From Pseudomonas sp. A-RE-19 (lineage in GTDB: Bacteria > Pseudomonadota > Gammaproteobacteria > Pseudomonadales > Pseudomonadaceae), in assembly GCF_019956555.1 (NCBI RefSeq), contig NZ_JAHBDQ010000044.1:1-64000 (forward strand): a stretch of 64,000 bases of DNA, given 5' to 3'. Below, piece by piece: positions 34,658-43,128 of the stretch (its first letter is position 1; every line of letters starts with the position of its first letter). The notes beneath the pieces were generated by a model. It saw only the letters and a list, made by a program, of their open reading frames with translations. It was not told the origin of the DNA and ran no database searches. The position numbers and the translations under genes were made by a program.

Positions 34658-34960
34658 ATGTTTTTTATTGTCTGGCAAGGATGGGGCCTTCTTTCGATTC
34701 TTATCCCGGTGCTCTGCATGGTGCCTTTCGCGGGGCTCCCTAATGGGCTCGGGTTAGGTGTCGGTCTATTGGTTGGAGCGGCCGCCAACGCCTATATTGG
34801 CCACCGGCTGAATAGCCAGCCGGGCAAAACCTACATTGACAAAGACAGCGGTGGAGAAGTCGTCTTTCGCAAGAAACACACGTTGTTTTATGTGCCCATG
34901 CAGTATGTGTCAGTGCTGTGGGCAGTGGTGGGTATATTTGCGTTGTTTAGTTCGCACTAA
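34658..34960 (+). CDS. Small inner-membrane hypothetical protein
   Basis: The 100-residue protein opens MFFIVWQGWGLLSILIPVLC and has three membrane helices, with a short basic loop (HRLNSQPGKTYIDKDSGGEV) between helices 2 and 3. The ATG at 34658 has aggga upstream; the frame extends 11 codons further without a good start. It resembles a small protein I have seen in several gamma-proteobacteria; its role is unknown. It stands alone among repeats and mobile-element scraps. Confidence 0.72.
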   Translation: MFFIVWQGWGLLSILIPVLCMVPFAGLPNGLGLGVGLLVGAAANAYIGHRLNSQPGKTYIDKDSGGEVVFRKKHTLFYVPMQYVSVLWAVVGIFALFSSH

Positions 34961-35041
34961 GCGCACTGGCTTTCGTCCATCCTTCGATGATGCATGACTG
35001 GCGAGAAGCCAGTCCTCGCAATGTCCGTTCTTGGCCGGTTG

Positions 35042-35209
35042 TGTTGAAAAAGTCGACCCGGCCTGGTTACCCATGCATTGAGCGGTGAAAACGCCATTTT
35101 TTCACGCTGCTACGTCAAATCTGAGCCCTGAGCCTTCTGCGCAAAACACGGATTTCAATCTCAGACGCGTACTTTTCTGCCGTGGAAACCGAAGCCGACT
35201 TTTTCAACA
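35042..35209. mobile_element. Short inverted-repeat element (MITE-like)
   Basis: Perfect 14-bp terminal inverted repeats, tgttgaaaaagtcg at 35042 and cgactttttcaaca ending 35209, enclose about 140 bases without a gene. The 9-mer ggccggttg is present on both sides (35033-35041 and 35215-35223). It has split a copy of the interspersed repeat whose right part is at 35211-35265. Confidence 0.68.
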
Positions 35210-35210
35210 G

Positions 35211-35265
35211 AATCGGCCGGTTGCCGTCCTTCGCGACAGGCAAAAAACGGCCAGAAGCAGCCATT
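35211..35265. repeat. Interspersed repeat copy split by the MITE-like element
   Basis: aatcggccggttgccgtcc, ttcgcgacaggc, aacggccagaagcagcc. The missing left end, ttcttggccggttg, is at 35028-35041. Confidence 0.55.
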
Positions 35266-35828
35266 GGAATATCCTCTCGGCCATGAGACAAAGGCCGAAG
35301 CCCTTCGAGTCATCCGCACAATCAAGGAGAGTTGCACATCATGGACGAAGCCATTACTTACCGAACCGCAACGGTAGAAGACGCATTGAGTCTGTGTGAG
35401 TTGGGACAATTGCTTAACGCGGTGCACCACGCTGCCCGTCCCGATATTTATGCGGCTGCCACCCAGGATTTTTCGCGCGATTTTCCTCACTGGTCGGGCC
35501 TTTTCGAGAAACCGGGTCATGTTGTATTCATCGCTAATGTCGGCCACTAGGCCGCGGCTTTCATTACCGCCAGCCTTTCGGCAAGCTCCGGGCCGCTGAT
35601 GCAACCGCTGAATGTTGTTCGTATCGGCTCAGTGTGTGTAGCCGAGCAATTTTGGGGAAATGGCATTGGACGCAGGCTTATTCAACTCGTTAAAAACTGG
35701 GCAATCGAAAATGACGCCCAGGATTTGAGGTTGTCTGTCTGGCCGTTCAATGAACGTGCCGCGCGTATGTACACAGAGTTCGGGTTTGAGACTCGTGCCT
35801 TCGAGATGGGAATGCGTCTGTAAAAGTG
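35255..35828 (+). repeat. Direct repeat A (GNAT duplication, copy 1)
   Basis: About 574 bases, nearly identical to 39718-40292. It covers the leader, ribosome site and whole GNAT gene. Confidence 0.9.
35341..35823 (+). pseudogene. GNAT acetyltransferase copy 1, nonsense mutation
   Basis: The 160-codon gene (MDEAITYRTATVEDALSLCE) has TAG at codon 70 (35548-35550), where copy 2 has CAG. The remainder, including the acetyl-CoA loop (CVAEQFWGNGIGRRLIQLV), stays in frame to a normal TAA. aaggaga lies 11 bases before the ATG at 35341. The protein is truncated before its cofactor site, so it is inactive. Confidence 0.88.
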
Positions 35829-35835
35829 AATCATG

Positions 35836-35923
35836 AGCCTGATCCAATCAGCAAAGCTCAATGGACATGATCCGTATGCCTACTCAAAGGACATCCTCAC
35901 GCGCCTGCCGACACAAACGATAG
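35836..35923 (+). pseudogene. IS66-type transposase C-terminal scrap
   Basis: The translation SLIQSAKLNGHDPYAYSKD then ILTRLPTQT matches the end of IS66-family TnpC (usual form AKLNGHDPYAYLKDVLTRLP). It covers only about 29 codons. No other part of the element is seen. Confidence 0.75.
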
Positions 35924-36242
35924 TTTTCGGCGGGTTGGGGACGTAGCCACTCATTCCTGATACCTGAATCGTTTTTCATCCGTAAAAATCCCAGCGCGGT
36001 GGCTGAGGTAACGCGACGCTGCCAGTCTTGGAAGATCAAGACTGCAGGAATGCTCCGAATCTGATGATCCATTTGATTTTGTGAACATTCGCGGGCATGG
36101 AGCATAACCGCTGGGAGCAGGGCGTCTAGTGGTGGCGCATAGCCAGATTTCTAGTGTTCGACGAAGCACTTCAACGTGCCGATGTCTTGCCCTGAATGTC
36201 TGCGGACCCGGGAGAAAATAAATCCCATTATTGCGCGCAGCC

Positions 36243-36384
36243 CTGAGAAAAGTGGCTCAAGAGTGGGCTTACACCGCAAAGGTGCTGGAGTTGACTCCGC
36301 CGCCGGCGATTGGTCAGGTGGTAGCCCCGGCTGCTCCATCGGAAAACCCACTGAACCGGTGACGGTCAGTGGGCTTTTTTGTGG
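36243..36384 (+). pseudogene. 3' end of a second mqo with its terminator
   Basis: aagagtgggcttacaccgc...gtgctggagttgactccgcc and the Val/Ala/Pro tail match mqo 7562-7660 with substitutions. A deletion then joins directly to the same terminator hairpin (cccactg/cagtggg, T-run). The orientation equals mqo. With the fragment at 10019 it marks a destroyed paralogue. Confidence 0.82.
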
Positions 36385-36495
36385 GGATTGGTTTTCTGCA
36401 AGGGGAAATTCATCTCGTCCGACGTGTCAGCTTTCAGCCATGATGAGACATTTACTGCTTGGCTTGATCAGCGTGCCAATCGGCACCGAACCTTC

Positions 36496-37452
36496 TCATG
36501 CCGATTGTCTGCGCCAAGTGCCGGGTGATGTGCCGAACTGGCGTTTGAATGCGCGACTGAACGCGGCTTCGGATTCGTAGCCAACGGCAAAGCCGATTTG
36601 CGCCACATTACCGCGACCTTCGCGCAGGTGTTGAGCCGCCACGTGCATGCGCCAGAGCGTCAGGTATTGCATCGGTGGCTGTCCGACCAATGCCGTGAAT
36701 CGCTCCGCGAATACCGAGCGTGACATGCCCACTTCAAGCGCCAGGGCTTCTGCACTCCAGCCCTCGGTTGGACGAGCATGGAGCAGCGCCAGTGCGCGCC
36801 CGATATGCGGATCTCGCAAACCCGCCAGCCACCCGCGCCGCTCAGCGGGAAGGCTCGCGACATACTGGCTGACGGCTTCGACGAATAGCAATTCGGAGAG
36901 CTTGGCAATGACCGTTGTCGAGCCGAGGCGTCCCGCCGCAATCTCACTGACAGCAAAACGGAATGAGCTTTCAATCCAGGCTCCCGATGCCGTCGCGCGC
37001 AAGTCTAATTTCAATAAGGATGGCAGCGACGAAAGCAATGGACTGAAGGGTGTTTCAGAGCCGAGGAATCCGCACAATAGCTGCGTGACCTCGCCACCCC
37101 CGCCGTACTTGATTCGTGAAATAGCGCCGACTTCTGGCGGCCGAATCACTTCGCCCGCCGGCATGGGCGCGATGCTCAGGTCGCTGCCAAAAGAATGAGC
37201 GTCATTGTGAGGAAGCAGAACGAGTTCGCCTGCCCGCACGTCGATGGTCGCACCACCGTCGACTTGTAATTGCATATGCCCCGCGGCGACAAAATGCGAC
37301 GCAATGATATGTCTGGGTGCCTCCAGGAACGGTTTGCAATCGTCCGCAGAAATTCTTCCCTTGATGCACCAGGGCGCAGTGAATTCCGACTCGAGGAAGA
37401 CCCCTCCAGACAGCCGAATCACACGCAACACATCAGAAAACGCATCCAACAA
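36496..37452 (-). CDS. AraC-family transcriptional regulator (cupin_6 type)
   Basis: The 318-residue protein has an N-terminal cupin ligand domain (about 1-190, with GHMQLQVDGGATIDVRAGEL and LLPHNDAHSFGSD). Its C-terminal AraC domain (about 215-315) has two HTH motifs: WSAEALALEVGMSRSVFAER and NVAQIGFAVGYESEAAFSRA, ending FKRQFGTSPGTWRR. It is divergent from the diiron enzyme gene at 37653 across about 200 bases, so it probably controls that gene and the following MAPEG gene. Confidence 0.9.
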   Translation of the reverse strand: MLDAFSDVLRVIRLSGGVFLESEFTAPWCIKGRISADDCKPFLEAPRHIIASHFVAAGHMQLQVDGGATIDVRAGELVLLPHNDAHSFGSDLSIAPMPAGEVIRPPEVGAISRIKYGGGGEVTQLLCGFLGSETPFSPLLSSLPSLLKLDLRATASGAWIESSFRFAVSEIAAGRLGSTTVIAKLSELLFVEAVSQYVASLPAERRGWLAGLRDPHIGRALALLHARPTEGWSAEALALEVGMSRSVFAERFTALVGQPPMQYLTLWRMHVAAQHLREGRGNVAQIGFAVGYESEAAFSRAFKRQFGTSPGTWRRQSA

Positions 37453-37652
37453 TTGCCAGCCCTCCTTTCCGGAGTCCGGAGCATGTAATCAGGCGGCCTG
37501 GTCATTCATCGCCTGAACGGCGAGGCCTAGATTAGCACCAACGCGGACTCAGTGATCGCGACACTCCCCAAAGGCTTTATCGATGGTCATTGGCTCCGAC
37601 GTTAACCGTAATTGGCCCCATTCCAACTCGACCAGGCAAGCAGGAGATCGAT

Positions 37653-38606
37653 ATGAACACCGTTGCTACCATGCCCCGCTCAGATTCGGACAACGCCGCC
37701 CGTTATGCTCAACTTGTCAGATCATCGAAGAAAGCCGAATGGCAGATCGATCGTGATTTGCTACAGGACCGGAGTTTCGATTTCTCGCGCAAGTTCTTGC
37801 CCGACGGACTGTCACGGATCGACCGCCTGACCTTTCTCACCGAGGACGAGGCGCGCCTGCTCAGCCAGATTCAGGGCCGAACCTATGCGTATATCTTTGG
37901 CTTGGTCGAGCGTTTTATCAGCGCCAAAATGCTTGATCAAGGTCGGGCCCATGTATTTGACGATCAGCTCGCACTCGAAGCGCTGGTGCGCTTTTCCAAC
38001 GACGAGATCAAGCACCAGGAGCTGTTCCGGCGCATGGAGACGATGATGGGTTCGCAATTGCCGGCGGGATATCGTCAAGTTGCCGATCCAAACGATGTAG
38101 CGCGTGCGGTACTTGCGGCCAGCACCTGGTCGGTGCTGGCGCTGACCTGTCATATCGAGCTGTTTGTTCAGGCGCACTACGTGCAAAGCATCGCCCCGCG
38201 TGAGGAGTTGTGCCCGCTATTCAAGGATGTTTTCAAATTTCACTGGAAGGATGAAAGCCGGCACGTCGTACTCGATGAACTGGAGTGGAAGGCGGAACAC
38301 GCGAAACTCTCGCCCGCCGAGCGCGACCAGGCAGTGAGCGATCTGATTGCGCTGGTGGCGGCCGTCGACGCAATCCTGCAGGCACAATCGGCATCCGATG
38401 CCGACTACTTTATTAGAAATGTTTCACGACCATTCAGTGTCGATGAGACAGCGCAAATCAACGCCTGCGTGCTGAGCGCCTACCGCTGGCAATACATTAT
38501 CTCGGGCGTGCAGCATCCACACTTTGGCCGCCTGCTTACGCGCATGACAATACCCGCACAGATGTCCAGGATTCAGGCCGCACTGGCACCCATCATGAGC
38601 AACTGA
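37653..38606 (+). CDS. Diiron oxygenase-like protein (ferritin-like/AurF-type)
   Basis: The 317-residue all-helical protein carries carboxylate-bridged diiron motifs: FSNDEIKHQELFRRM (ExxH) and KFHWKDESRHVVLDELEW (DExxH), with further Glu in helices around 90 and 180. This is the ferritin-like fold used by AurF-type N-oxygenases and related oxidases. The substrate is unknown. aggaga precedes the ATG at 37653; the frame is open to 37590 but lacks a good start there. It probably forms a unit with the downstream MAPEG gene and is regulated by the divergent AraC protein. Confidence 0.75.
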   Translation: MNTVATMPRSDSDNAARYAQLVRSSKKAEWQIDRDLLQDRSFDFSRKFLPDGLSRIDRLTFLTEDEARLLSQIQGRTYAYIFGLVERFISAKMLDQGRAHVFDDQLALEALVRFSNDEIKHQELFRRMETMMGSQLPAGYRQVADPNDVARAVLAASTWSVLALTCHIELFVQAHYVQSIAPREELCPLFKDVFKFHWKDESRHVVLDELEWKAEHAKLSPAERDQAVSDLIALVAAVDAILQAQSASDADYFIRNVSRPFSVDETAQINACVLSAYRWQYIISGVQHPHFGRLLTRMTIPAQMSRIQAALAPIMSN

Positions 38607-38684
38607 TCGACGGGGGCGACCGACCGCGCGTCGGTCGAGCGACTGTGGATGACGTGCTGAAAATGATTGATTGAGGAGGGCGCC

Positions 38685-39119
38685 ATGACGATACCGATGT
38701 GGATGCTGCTTGGATTTGCGGCCTGGACTTTACTGCTGCTGATGGCAACCGTCGGGGTGTATCGCTGGGTCGGAATCTTGTTCTCGAGTGTTCCGATTGC
38801 CTCTTTCCGAAGCGATCAGCTCGAAGGCGAGGATTGGTATCGGCGCGGGACAAGAGCGCACGCGAACTGTGTGGAAAATCTGCCTGTCTTTGGCGCCATC
38901 GTGTTGGTGATTTCAGCCCTTGGCGTCGACGGACCTGCAGTGAGCTACTTGTCCATAATCGTCCTGATCGCTCGCGTGTGCCAGTCTCTGGTTCACGTAT
39001 CCCATGTCCAAACCGATACGTTCGTGGCGGTTCGGTTTACCTTCTTTTGCATGCAGTTGGTCTGTTTTCTCGCGCTCATCGTTATAGCCGCTTGTTACGG
39101 CGCAGGAGTACTCAAATAG
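38685..39119 (+). CDS. MAPEG family membrane protein
   Basis: The 144-residue protein has four membrane helices and MAPEG signatures: WYRRGTRAHANCVENLPVFG (RxxxAxxNxxE-like) and ARVCQSLVHVSHVQ. MAPEG members include glutathione-dependent detoxification enzymes and uncharacterised bacterial proteins. gaggagg sits 5 bases before the ATG at 38685. It follows the diiron gene by 78 bases in the same direction. Confidence 0.85.
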   Translation: MTIPMWMLLGFAAWTLLLLMATVGVYRWVGILFSSVPIASFRSDQLEGEDWYRRGTRAHANCVENLPVFGAIVLVISALGVDGPAVSYLSIIVLIARVCQSLVHVSHVQTDTFVAVRFTFFCMQLVCFLALIVIAACYGAGVLK

Positions 39120-39242
39120 AGGGTTGAATACAGGCCAGGTCCTGCAAATCAAAACCTTCGCACGGACGCGCCCTTGGCGAGTCCGTGGTGAGTCGATCCA
39201 GACAAGTCTTCGGCGCGATCGGCAGAAAACGACCCTGAGCCG

Positions 39243-39536
39243 TCACTCGTTGATCTGCACGATAACCGGACCTTCCGTTACGATCGGCGGGTTCGCGTGG
39301 ATATTCGAAGCATTTTTCTGAATCCAGTCGCGTGCAACTTTCAGGCTAGCATCGGTGCCGGCCTTGTCCGTGCAAACAGTCACCGCAGTACCGCCATCAC
39401 CCGTATTCAGCAGTGTGTAGCTTACGAGGCCAGGCACTGTCCGCAGGGTCGCTTCGACGTCGGCGTTGCGCTCTTCCAAAAGCTCGAAAAGCTGCTTTGC
39501 TCCAGCACCCAAGTAGGTTCTTATCACCGCATACAT
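39243..39536 (-). CDS. Antibiotic-biosynthesis-monooxygenase-like (dimeric ferredoxin fold) protein
   Basis: The 97-residue protein has the short alpha-beta barrel pattern YAVIRTYLGAGAKQLFELLE, VPGLVSYTLLNTGDGGTAVT and a final strand EGPVIVQIN. This resembles ABM/EthD-like small domains that bind aromatic or haem-like ligands. No catalytic residues can be assigned. ggag lies 7-10 bases upstream of the ATG. It is encoded opposite to its neighbours and stands alone. Confidence 0.7.
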   Translation of the reverse strand: MYAVIRTYLGAGAKQLFELLEERNADVEATLRTVPGLVSYTLLNTGDGGTAVTVCTDKAGTDASLKVARDWIQKNASNIHANPPIVTEGPVIVQINE

Positions 39537-39667
39537 AGTCGTCTCCTTTGGGAGTGCCGTCTTGATGCCAATCCATATCCGTTGATGGTCGCTGTCACAC
39601 AGGTTTCGGTTCGCCCCGATGTATTCAGCTTAGCCAAACGCCAGCGACAAGCGAAATGCAACGACCA

Positions 39668-39728
39668 CCGGCTACTTTTGGCCGAAAGCGTTTTGTCGAC
39701 AAGGGTTGCAATCGACTGAAGCAGCCAT
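39668..39728. repeat. Interspersed palindromic repeat, copy before GNAT copy 2
   Basis: ccggctacttttggccgaaa...gcaatcgactgaagcagcc. The repeat merges into the start of the 574-base duplication. Confidence 0.55.
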
Positions 39729-40292
39729 TGGAGTTTCCCCTCGGCCATGAGACAAAGGCCGAAGCCCTGCGAATCATCCGCACAATCAAGGAGAGTTGCA
39801 CATCATGGACGAAGCCATTACTTACCGAACCGCAACGGTAGAAGACGCATTGAGCATGTGTGAGTTGGGACAATTGCTTAACGCGGTGCACCACGCTGCC
39901 CGTCCCGATATTTATGCGGCCGCCACCCAGGATTTTGCGCGCGACTTTCCTCACTGGTCAGGCCTTTTCGAGAAACCGGGCCATGTTGTATTCATCGCAA
40001 ATGTCGGTCACCAGGCCGCGGCTTTCATTACCGCCAGTCTGTCAGCAAGCTCCGGGCCGCTGATGCAACCGCTGAATGTTGTTCGTATCGGCTCAGTGTG
40101 TGTAGCCGAGCAATTTTGGGGAAAAGGCATTGGCCGCAGGCTTATTCAACTCGTTAAAAACTGGGCAATCGAAAATGACGCGCAGGACTTGAGGTTGTCT
40201 GTCTGGCCGTTCAATGCGCGCGCTGCTCGCATGTACAACGAGTTCGGGTTTGAGACTCGTGCGTTCGAGATGGGAATGCGTCTGTTAAAGTG
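39718..40292 (+). repeat. Direct repeat B (GNAT duplication, copy 2)
   Basis: Second copy of the block at 35255-35828, same orientation, 4.46 kb downstream. Differences are scattered substitutions. Confidence 0.9.
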
Positions 40293-40437
40293 CGACTTCT
40301 GCACGATCATTCGTGACAGGCAGTTATCGGCCAGAAACCTTTATCGAGTGTTGATGAGATCTCAGCCAGTTGCTGCGACGAAAGCGTTGCCACTTTCTGT
40401 GCCCCTTGCTCCTCGATCAGCAGGGTCAACTCCATAA
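39805..40437 (+). CDS. GNAT acetyltransferase copy 2, with lost stop and extended C-terminus
   Basis: The first 160 residues form a complete GNAT domain (ITYRTATVEDALSMCELGQL, CVAEQFWGKGIGRRLIQLV, LSVWPFNARAARMYNEFGFE). A single A-to-T change turns the stop seen in copy 1 (ctgtaa) into ctgtta. Translation therefore continues for 50 unrelated codons (KCDFCTIIRDRQLSARNLYR...) to 40437. aaggaga precedes the ATG at 39805. The domain core is intact, so activity is possible, but the tail may hamper it. Confidence 0.85.
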   Translation: MDEAITYRTATVEDALSMCELGQLLNAVHHAARPDIYAAATQDFARDFPHWSGLFEKPGHVVFIANVGHQAAAFITASLSASSGPLMQPLNVVRIGSVCVAEQFWGKGIGRRLIQLVKNWAIENDAQDLRLSVWPFNARAARMYNEFGFETRAFEMGMRLLKCDFCTIIRDRQLSARNLYRVLMRSQPVAATKALPLSVPLAPRSAGSTP

Positions 40438-40827
40438 TGGCCGCCTCCAGAGCCTGCTGGTTTTCGAACAGCCTTTACAGTACATCCGACAGTGAATAAT
40501 CGCTTGGCATGGTGTCGATTCCTTTCGAGAAAGCCCAAGCATAGCAGCGACAGTACCCCCAATTGGAACCTGCAATAGGTTGATTGGAATATGGTCAACT
40601 GATGAAGCTGTCACCGGCTACTTTCGGACCCATAGCGGTCGTTTGGCGGTTTTTTTGGTGTGCCTATCCGCCTGAAAAATACAGAAAAACCTGGTACGCA
40701 GTGAATGCCGTAACCAGGTGATATAAAGCGTGTATTGTTCTGATCCGTTTCTCTCTGTTGCGAGATAAAAAAGTCACCTAAATGAGATCAGAGGTTTATA
40801 TGTCGGAGCAGACAAAAACCGAGGATT
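40438..40827. other. Intergenic stretch with repeat and hairpin
   Basis: A partial interspersed repeat (ccggctactttcgg) at 40612 and a hairpin cctggtacg/cgtaaccagg near 40690-40717. A 17-codon frame at 40800 (MSEQTKTEDFTRCRPLS) may be a gene scrap. No real gene. Confidence 0.4.
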
Positions 40828-41478
40828 TCACACGCTGTCGACCATTAAGCTAAAGTTGATGGAGAAAATAAGGGCTGCCGAGAAGCAGATAAACACAACA
40901 CCCCCAATTCTATTGACGATCAAAAAGCCCCTGCCAAGAGAAACTTTTTGTCGTGCGGAGGTGGCGATATAGCCATAGGTGAAGTGAATCAAGAACACCA
41001 GCGTGCAAAACGTGGACGCCAACAATGTGAATTGAGGAACGAACGGTTGGTCTGCCTTTATGAATTGCGGAAAAAGAGCCATGAAGAAAACGATTGGCTT
41101 GGGGTTAAACATCGAAATGAAAAAACCCTGCCTGAATCGGGCTATCACACTGGGGGTGTATTCAGAGTGTGTTATTTCATTGAGGTTATTTTGAAGTTTC
41201 GGCTTGGATCGCAGGAGCTTTAATCCAAGGTAGATTAGGTAAGCCGCACCCATTAGTTTAACGACGTTCATCATCCAGGCAGAGCTGGAAATAATCGCTC
41301 CCACACTGCTTGCCGCAATGATAGAGATCCCCCCCATGCCGAGGGTCACTCCAAGGATTCCAGGCAAAGCATTCTTCAGTCCATAGGTGAGTGAGTTTGT
41401 TAATGTCAGTAACACCCCAGGACCCGGACTGGCGATCGTCAAGCATGATATTGTCACGTAAAAAAGATATTCTTCCAC
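40828..41478 (-). CDS. LysE/RhtB-family amino-acid exporter
   Basis: The 216-residue protein has six membrane helices and the LysE-family start: LTIASPGPGVLLTLTNSLTY (PGP motif), GVTLGMGGISIIAASS, then FRQGFFISMFNPKPIVFFMA (NPK motif). Such transporters export basic or neutral amino acids and derivatives. It follows the HxG dioxygenase gene by 49 bases on the same strand and shares its AT-rich composition, so the two form an operon. The likely cargo is the product of that enzyme (inference). Confidence 0.9.
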   Translation of the reverse strand: MEEYLFYVTISCLTIASPGPGVLLTLTNSLTYGLKNALPGILGVTLGMGGISIIAASSVGAIISSSAWMMNVVKLMGAAYLIYLGLKLLRSKPKLQNNLNEITHSEYTPSVIARFRQGFFISMFNPKPIVFFMALFPQFIKADQPFVPQFTLLASTFCTLVFLIHFTYGYIATSARQKVSLGRGFLIVNRIGGVVFICFSAALIFSINFSLMVDSV

Positions 41479-41527
41479 TGTTTATCTCCACGCAAAGCAA
41501 AAGAAGGGCATAAGCCCTTCTGGTTAT

Positions 41528-42451
41528 TCAACTTGTTTCTGAAATTTTTAACGAACGGTACTCTTGACCTTCAAAGAACGGACTGTCAACAAGAAGATCG
41601 CCATGTTCCTTTGCGACTTCTAAGTGAAAGCGCGTCGGCCCCGAGTATTTGAAATGTTCGCGGGGAATTTCAAGGTCATGAGCGCGACGATAGTCATAGG
41701 TACTGGTGTCGCAGAAGAAGCGCATGACAAACGCTGCGCGCGAGCTTACGGGGCCTTCCTCCAGCATGATGCTTCGGTGAATGACATTCTTGTCGAAAAT
41801 GAGCGCATCACCCACCTCGAATTCGTCCTCGACGGCAAAGTGATCCAGTAGCTTTTTAATCGCTGGGTCATTCAAAGGACCATCACGAAGGTGCACGAAC
41901 TCATCGATGGTGGTCTCTTCACCTCGCTCAATACGTTCCGATAGGAGTTGGAAAATCGAAGGATCGACGTGTTCATACATGAACGCACCCGATACGGCGT
42001 CTTTTGGGACGTACGCCATACCGCCTCGTTGCCCTTTGGGGTCGATATTTACCAAAGGAGCCCAGATTGTGCAGCCATAATCTTCCGCTTGGTGATAGCC
42101 GAAACTTTGCGTGCCGATATGCCAAGGGAAGCCCTTGTTTTTCATCTTTTCAAGCTCGAAGGAAAGAGCTTGGGCAAAAAACATGGTTTTACCCGTCAAC
42201 GTTTTCATGACGTGTTTGAAGTGGTCATCTTGAATAACGCTGGCAATCATCGGATCGCCATCATACATATCAAATGCCAAACGGCTAAAGCCGCTCTGAT
42301 ACTTATCAGTAGGCGTGGAGATACGGTCTCCAATGGTTGACGTCAAATAACCGGTTATATCTCTGTTGTAAAAGCCTTTGAGAAAAAGAAAGCCCTGCCT
42401 GCGAAACTTCATCACCTGATCTTCGGTTACTTGAAACTTTTCGTTGATCAT
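41528..42451 (-). CDS. PhyH-like Fe(II)/2-oxoglutarate enzyme with HxG facial motif (candidate amino-acid halogenase)
   Basis: The 307-residue cupin-fold enzyme carries iron ligands His111 in FPWHIGTQSFGYH and His225 in FDKNVIHRSIML, with Arg238 as probable 2-oxoglutarate anchor. The usual Asp/Glu two residues after the first His is Gly113 (HxG). In the characterised enzymes WelO5 and BesD, HxG leaves room for chloride and goes with radical halogenation, and BesD relatives from pseudomonads act on free amino acids. A LysE exporter follows directly. ggag precedes the ATG at 42451; the frame is open to 42532. Hydroxylation remains possible. Confidence 0.75.
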   Translation of the reverse strand: MINEKFQVTEDQVMKFRRQGFLFLKGFYNRDITGYLTSTIGDRISTPTDKYQSGFSRLAFDMYDGDPMIASVIQDDHFKHVMKTLTGKTMFFAQALSFELEKMKNKGFPWHIGTQSFGYHQAEDYGCTIWAPLVNIDPKGQRGGMAYVPKDAVSGAFMYEHVDPSIFQLLSERIERGEETTIDEFVHLRDGPLNDPAIKKLLDHFAVEDEFEVGDALIFDKNVIHRSIMLEEGPVSSRAAFVMRFFCDTSTYDYRRAHDLEIPREHFKYSGPTRFHLEVAKEHGDLLVDSPFFEGQEYRSLKISETS

Positions 42452-42665
42452 TACAACTCCATGTTTTATTGACTGATGTGGTGCAGGACATTTTCGTGTG
42501 CTATTAAATCCGACTCGTTTTCCATACCCCAAGCGCAGCGCACTATAAAGTGCCCGTTGTGGGTGCGGGATATAAAAATCAGGTAGGAGATTTTGTTGCC
42601 CGAATTCTAGGGTGTCTGAATAGCGGCAATTAGCATATGAGATGTCATTCCTTTCACTAATACAG

Positions 42666-42702
42666 CTCCCTTAATGAGAAGATCCTCTTCTCATTAAGGG
42701 AG
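42666..42702. repeat. Perfect 17-bp hairpin
   Basis: ctcccttaatgagaaga and its exact complement flank a tcc loop. Located in 42452-43128, which holds no gene but also carries the promoter side of the HxG operon. Terminator, protein site or small-element remnant are all possible. Confidence 0.7.
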
Positions 42703-43023
42703 AGCCTAATATGCTAAAAACGTTTTGTAAAACATTTTCTGAGTACAAGATTCACCAGAGACTCGCAAACGTAATCTGCGTACTAGCTAAAACAAGTGTT
42801 CACCGCCCCGACGGTTCCCCACCACCCGATTTGGACATCGAGATCAAGCAAGCGTGAGCAACCCTGCGGTGAAAGCGATCCTCGCAAAATCAGGCTTCTG
42901 GTTCAGCGTCAAAAAAGGGGGATAAAGACTGTCGTGTGCGGGAAGTGATCGTAACGCCGAAGGGCATCGCCATGACCGATGCCGTGGACGTTGCGTAAGG
43001 GTGCTGCCAAAGCGAAGTGATTG

Positions 43024-43082
43024 GCCGCTCTTGGCCGATTGCAGTCTGTCGCGAAGGGCTCGATTTGACCCACAGCGGACAG
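43024..43082. repeat. Interspersed palindromic repeat, near-complete copy
   Basis: gccgctcttggccgattgc, agtctgtcgcgaagggctcg, atttgacccacagcggac: the full arm-loop-arm plan of the family. Confidence 0.68.
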
Positions 43083-43128
43083 ATCGACCCAATCTCGGGC
43101 CGATCTCGGGCCGATCTCTCGATGCCGA

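Noticed and set aside
35884..36169. Short minus-strand frames near the IS66 scrap
   Set aside because: No motif, no ribosome site; surrounded by element debris.
40362..40598. A 78-codon minus-strand frame overlapping the GNAT tail
   Set aside because: No domain or start signal; overlaps the extended GNAT copy 2.
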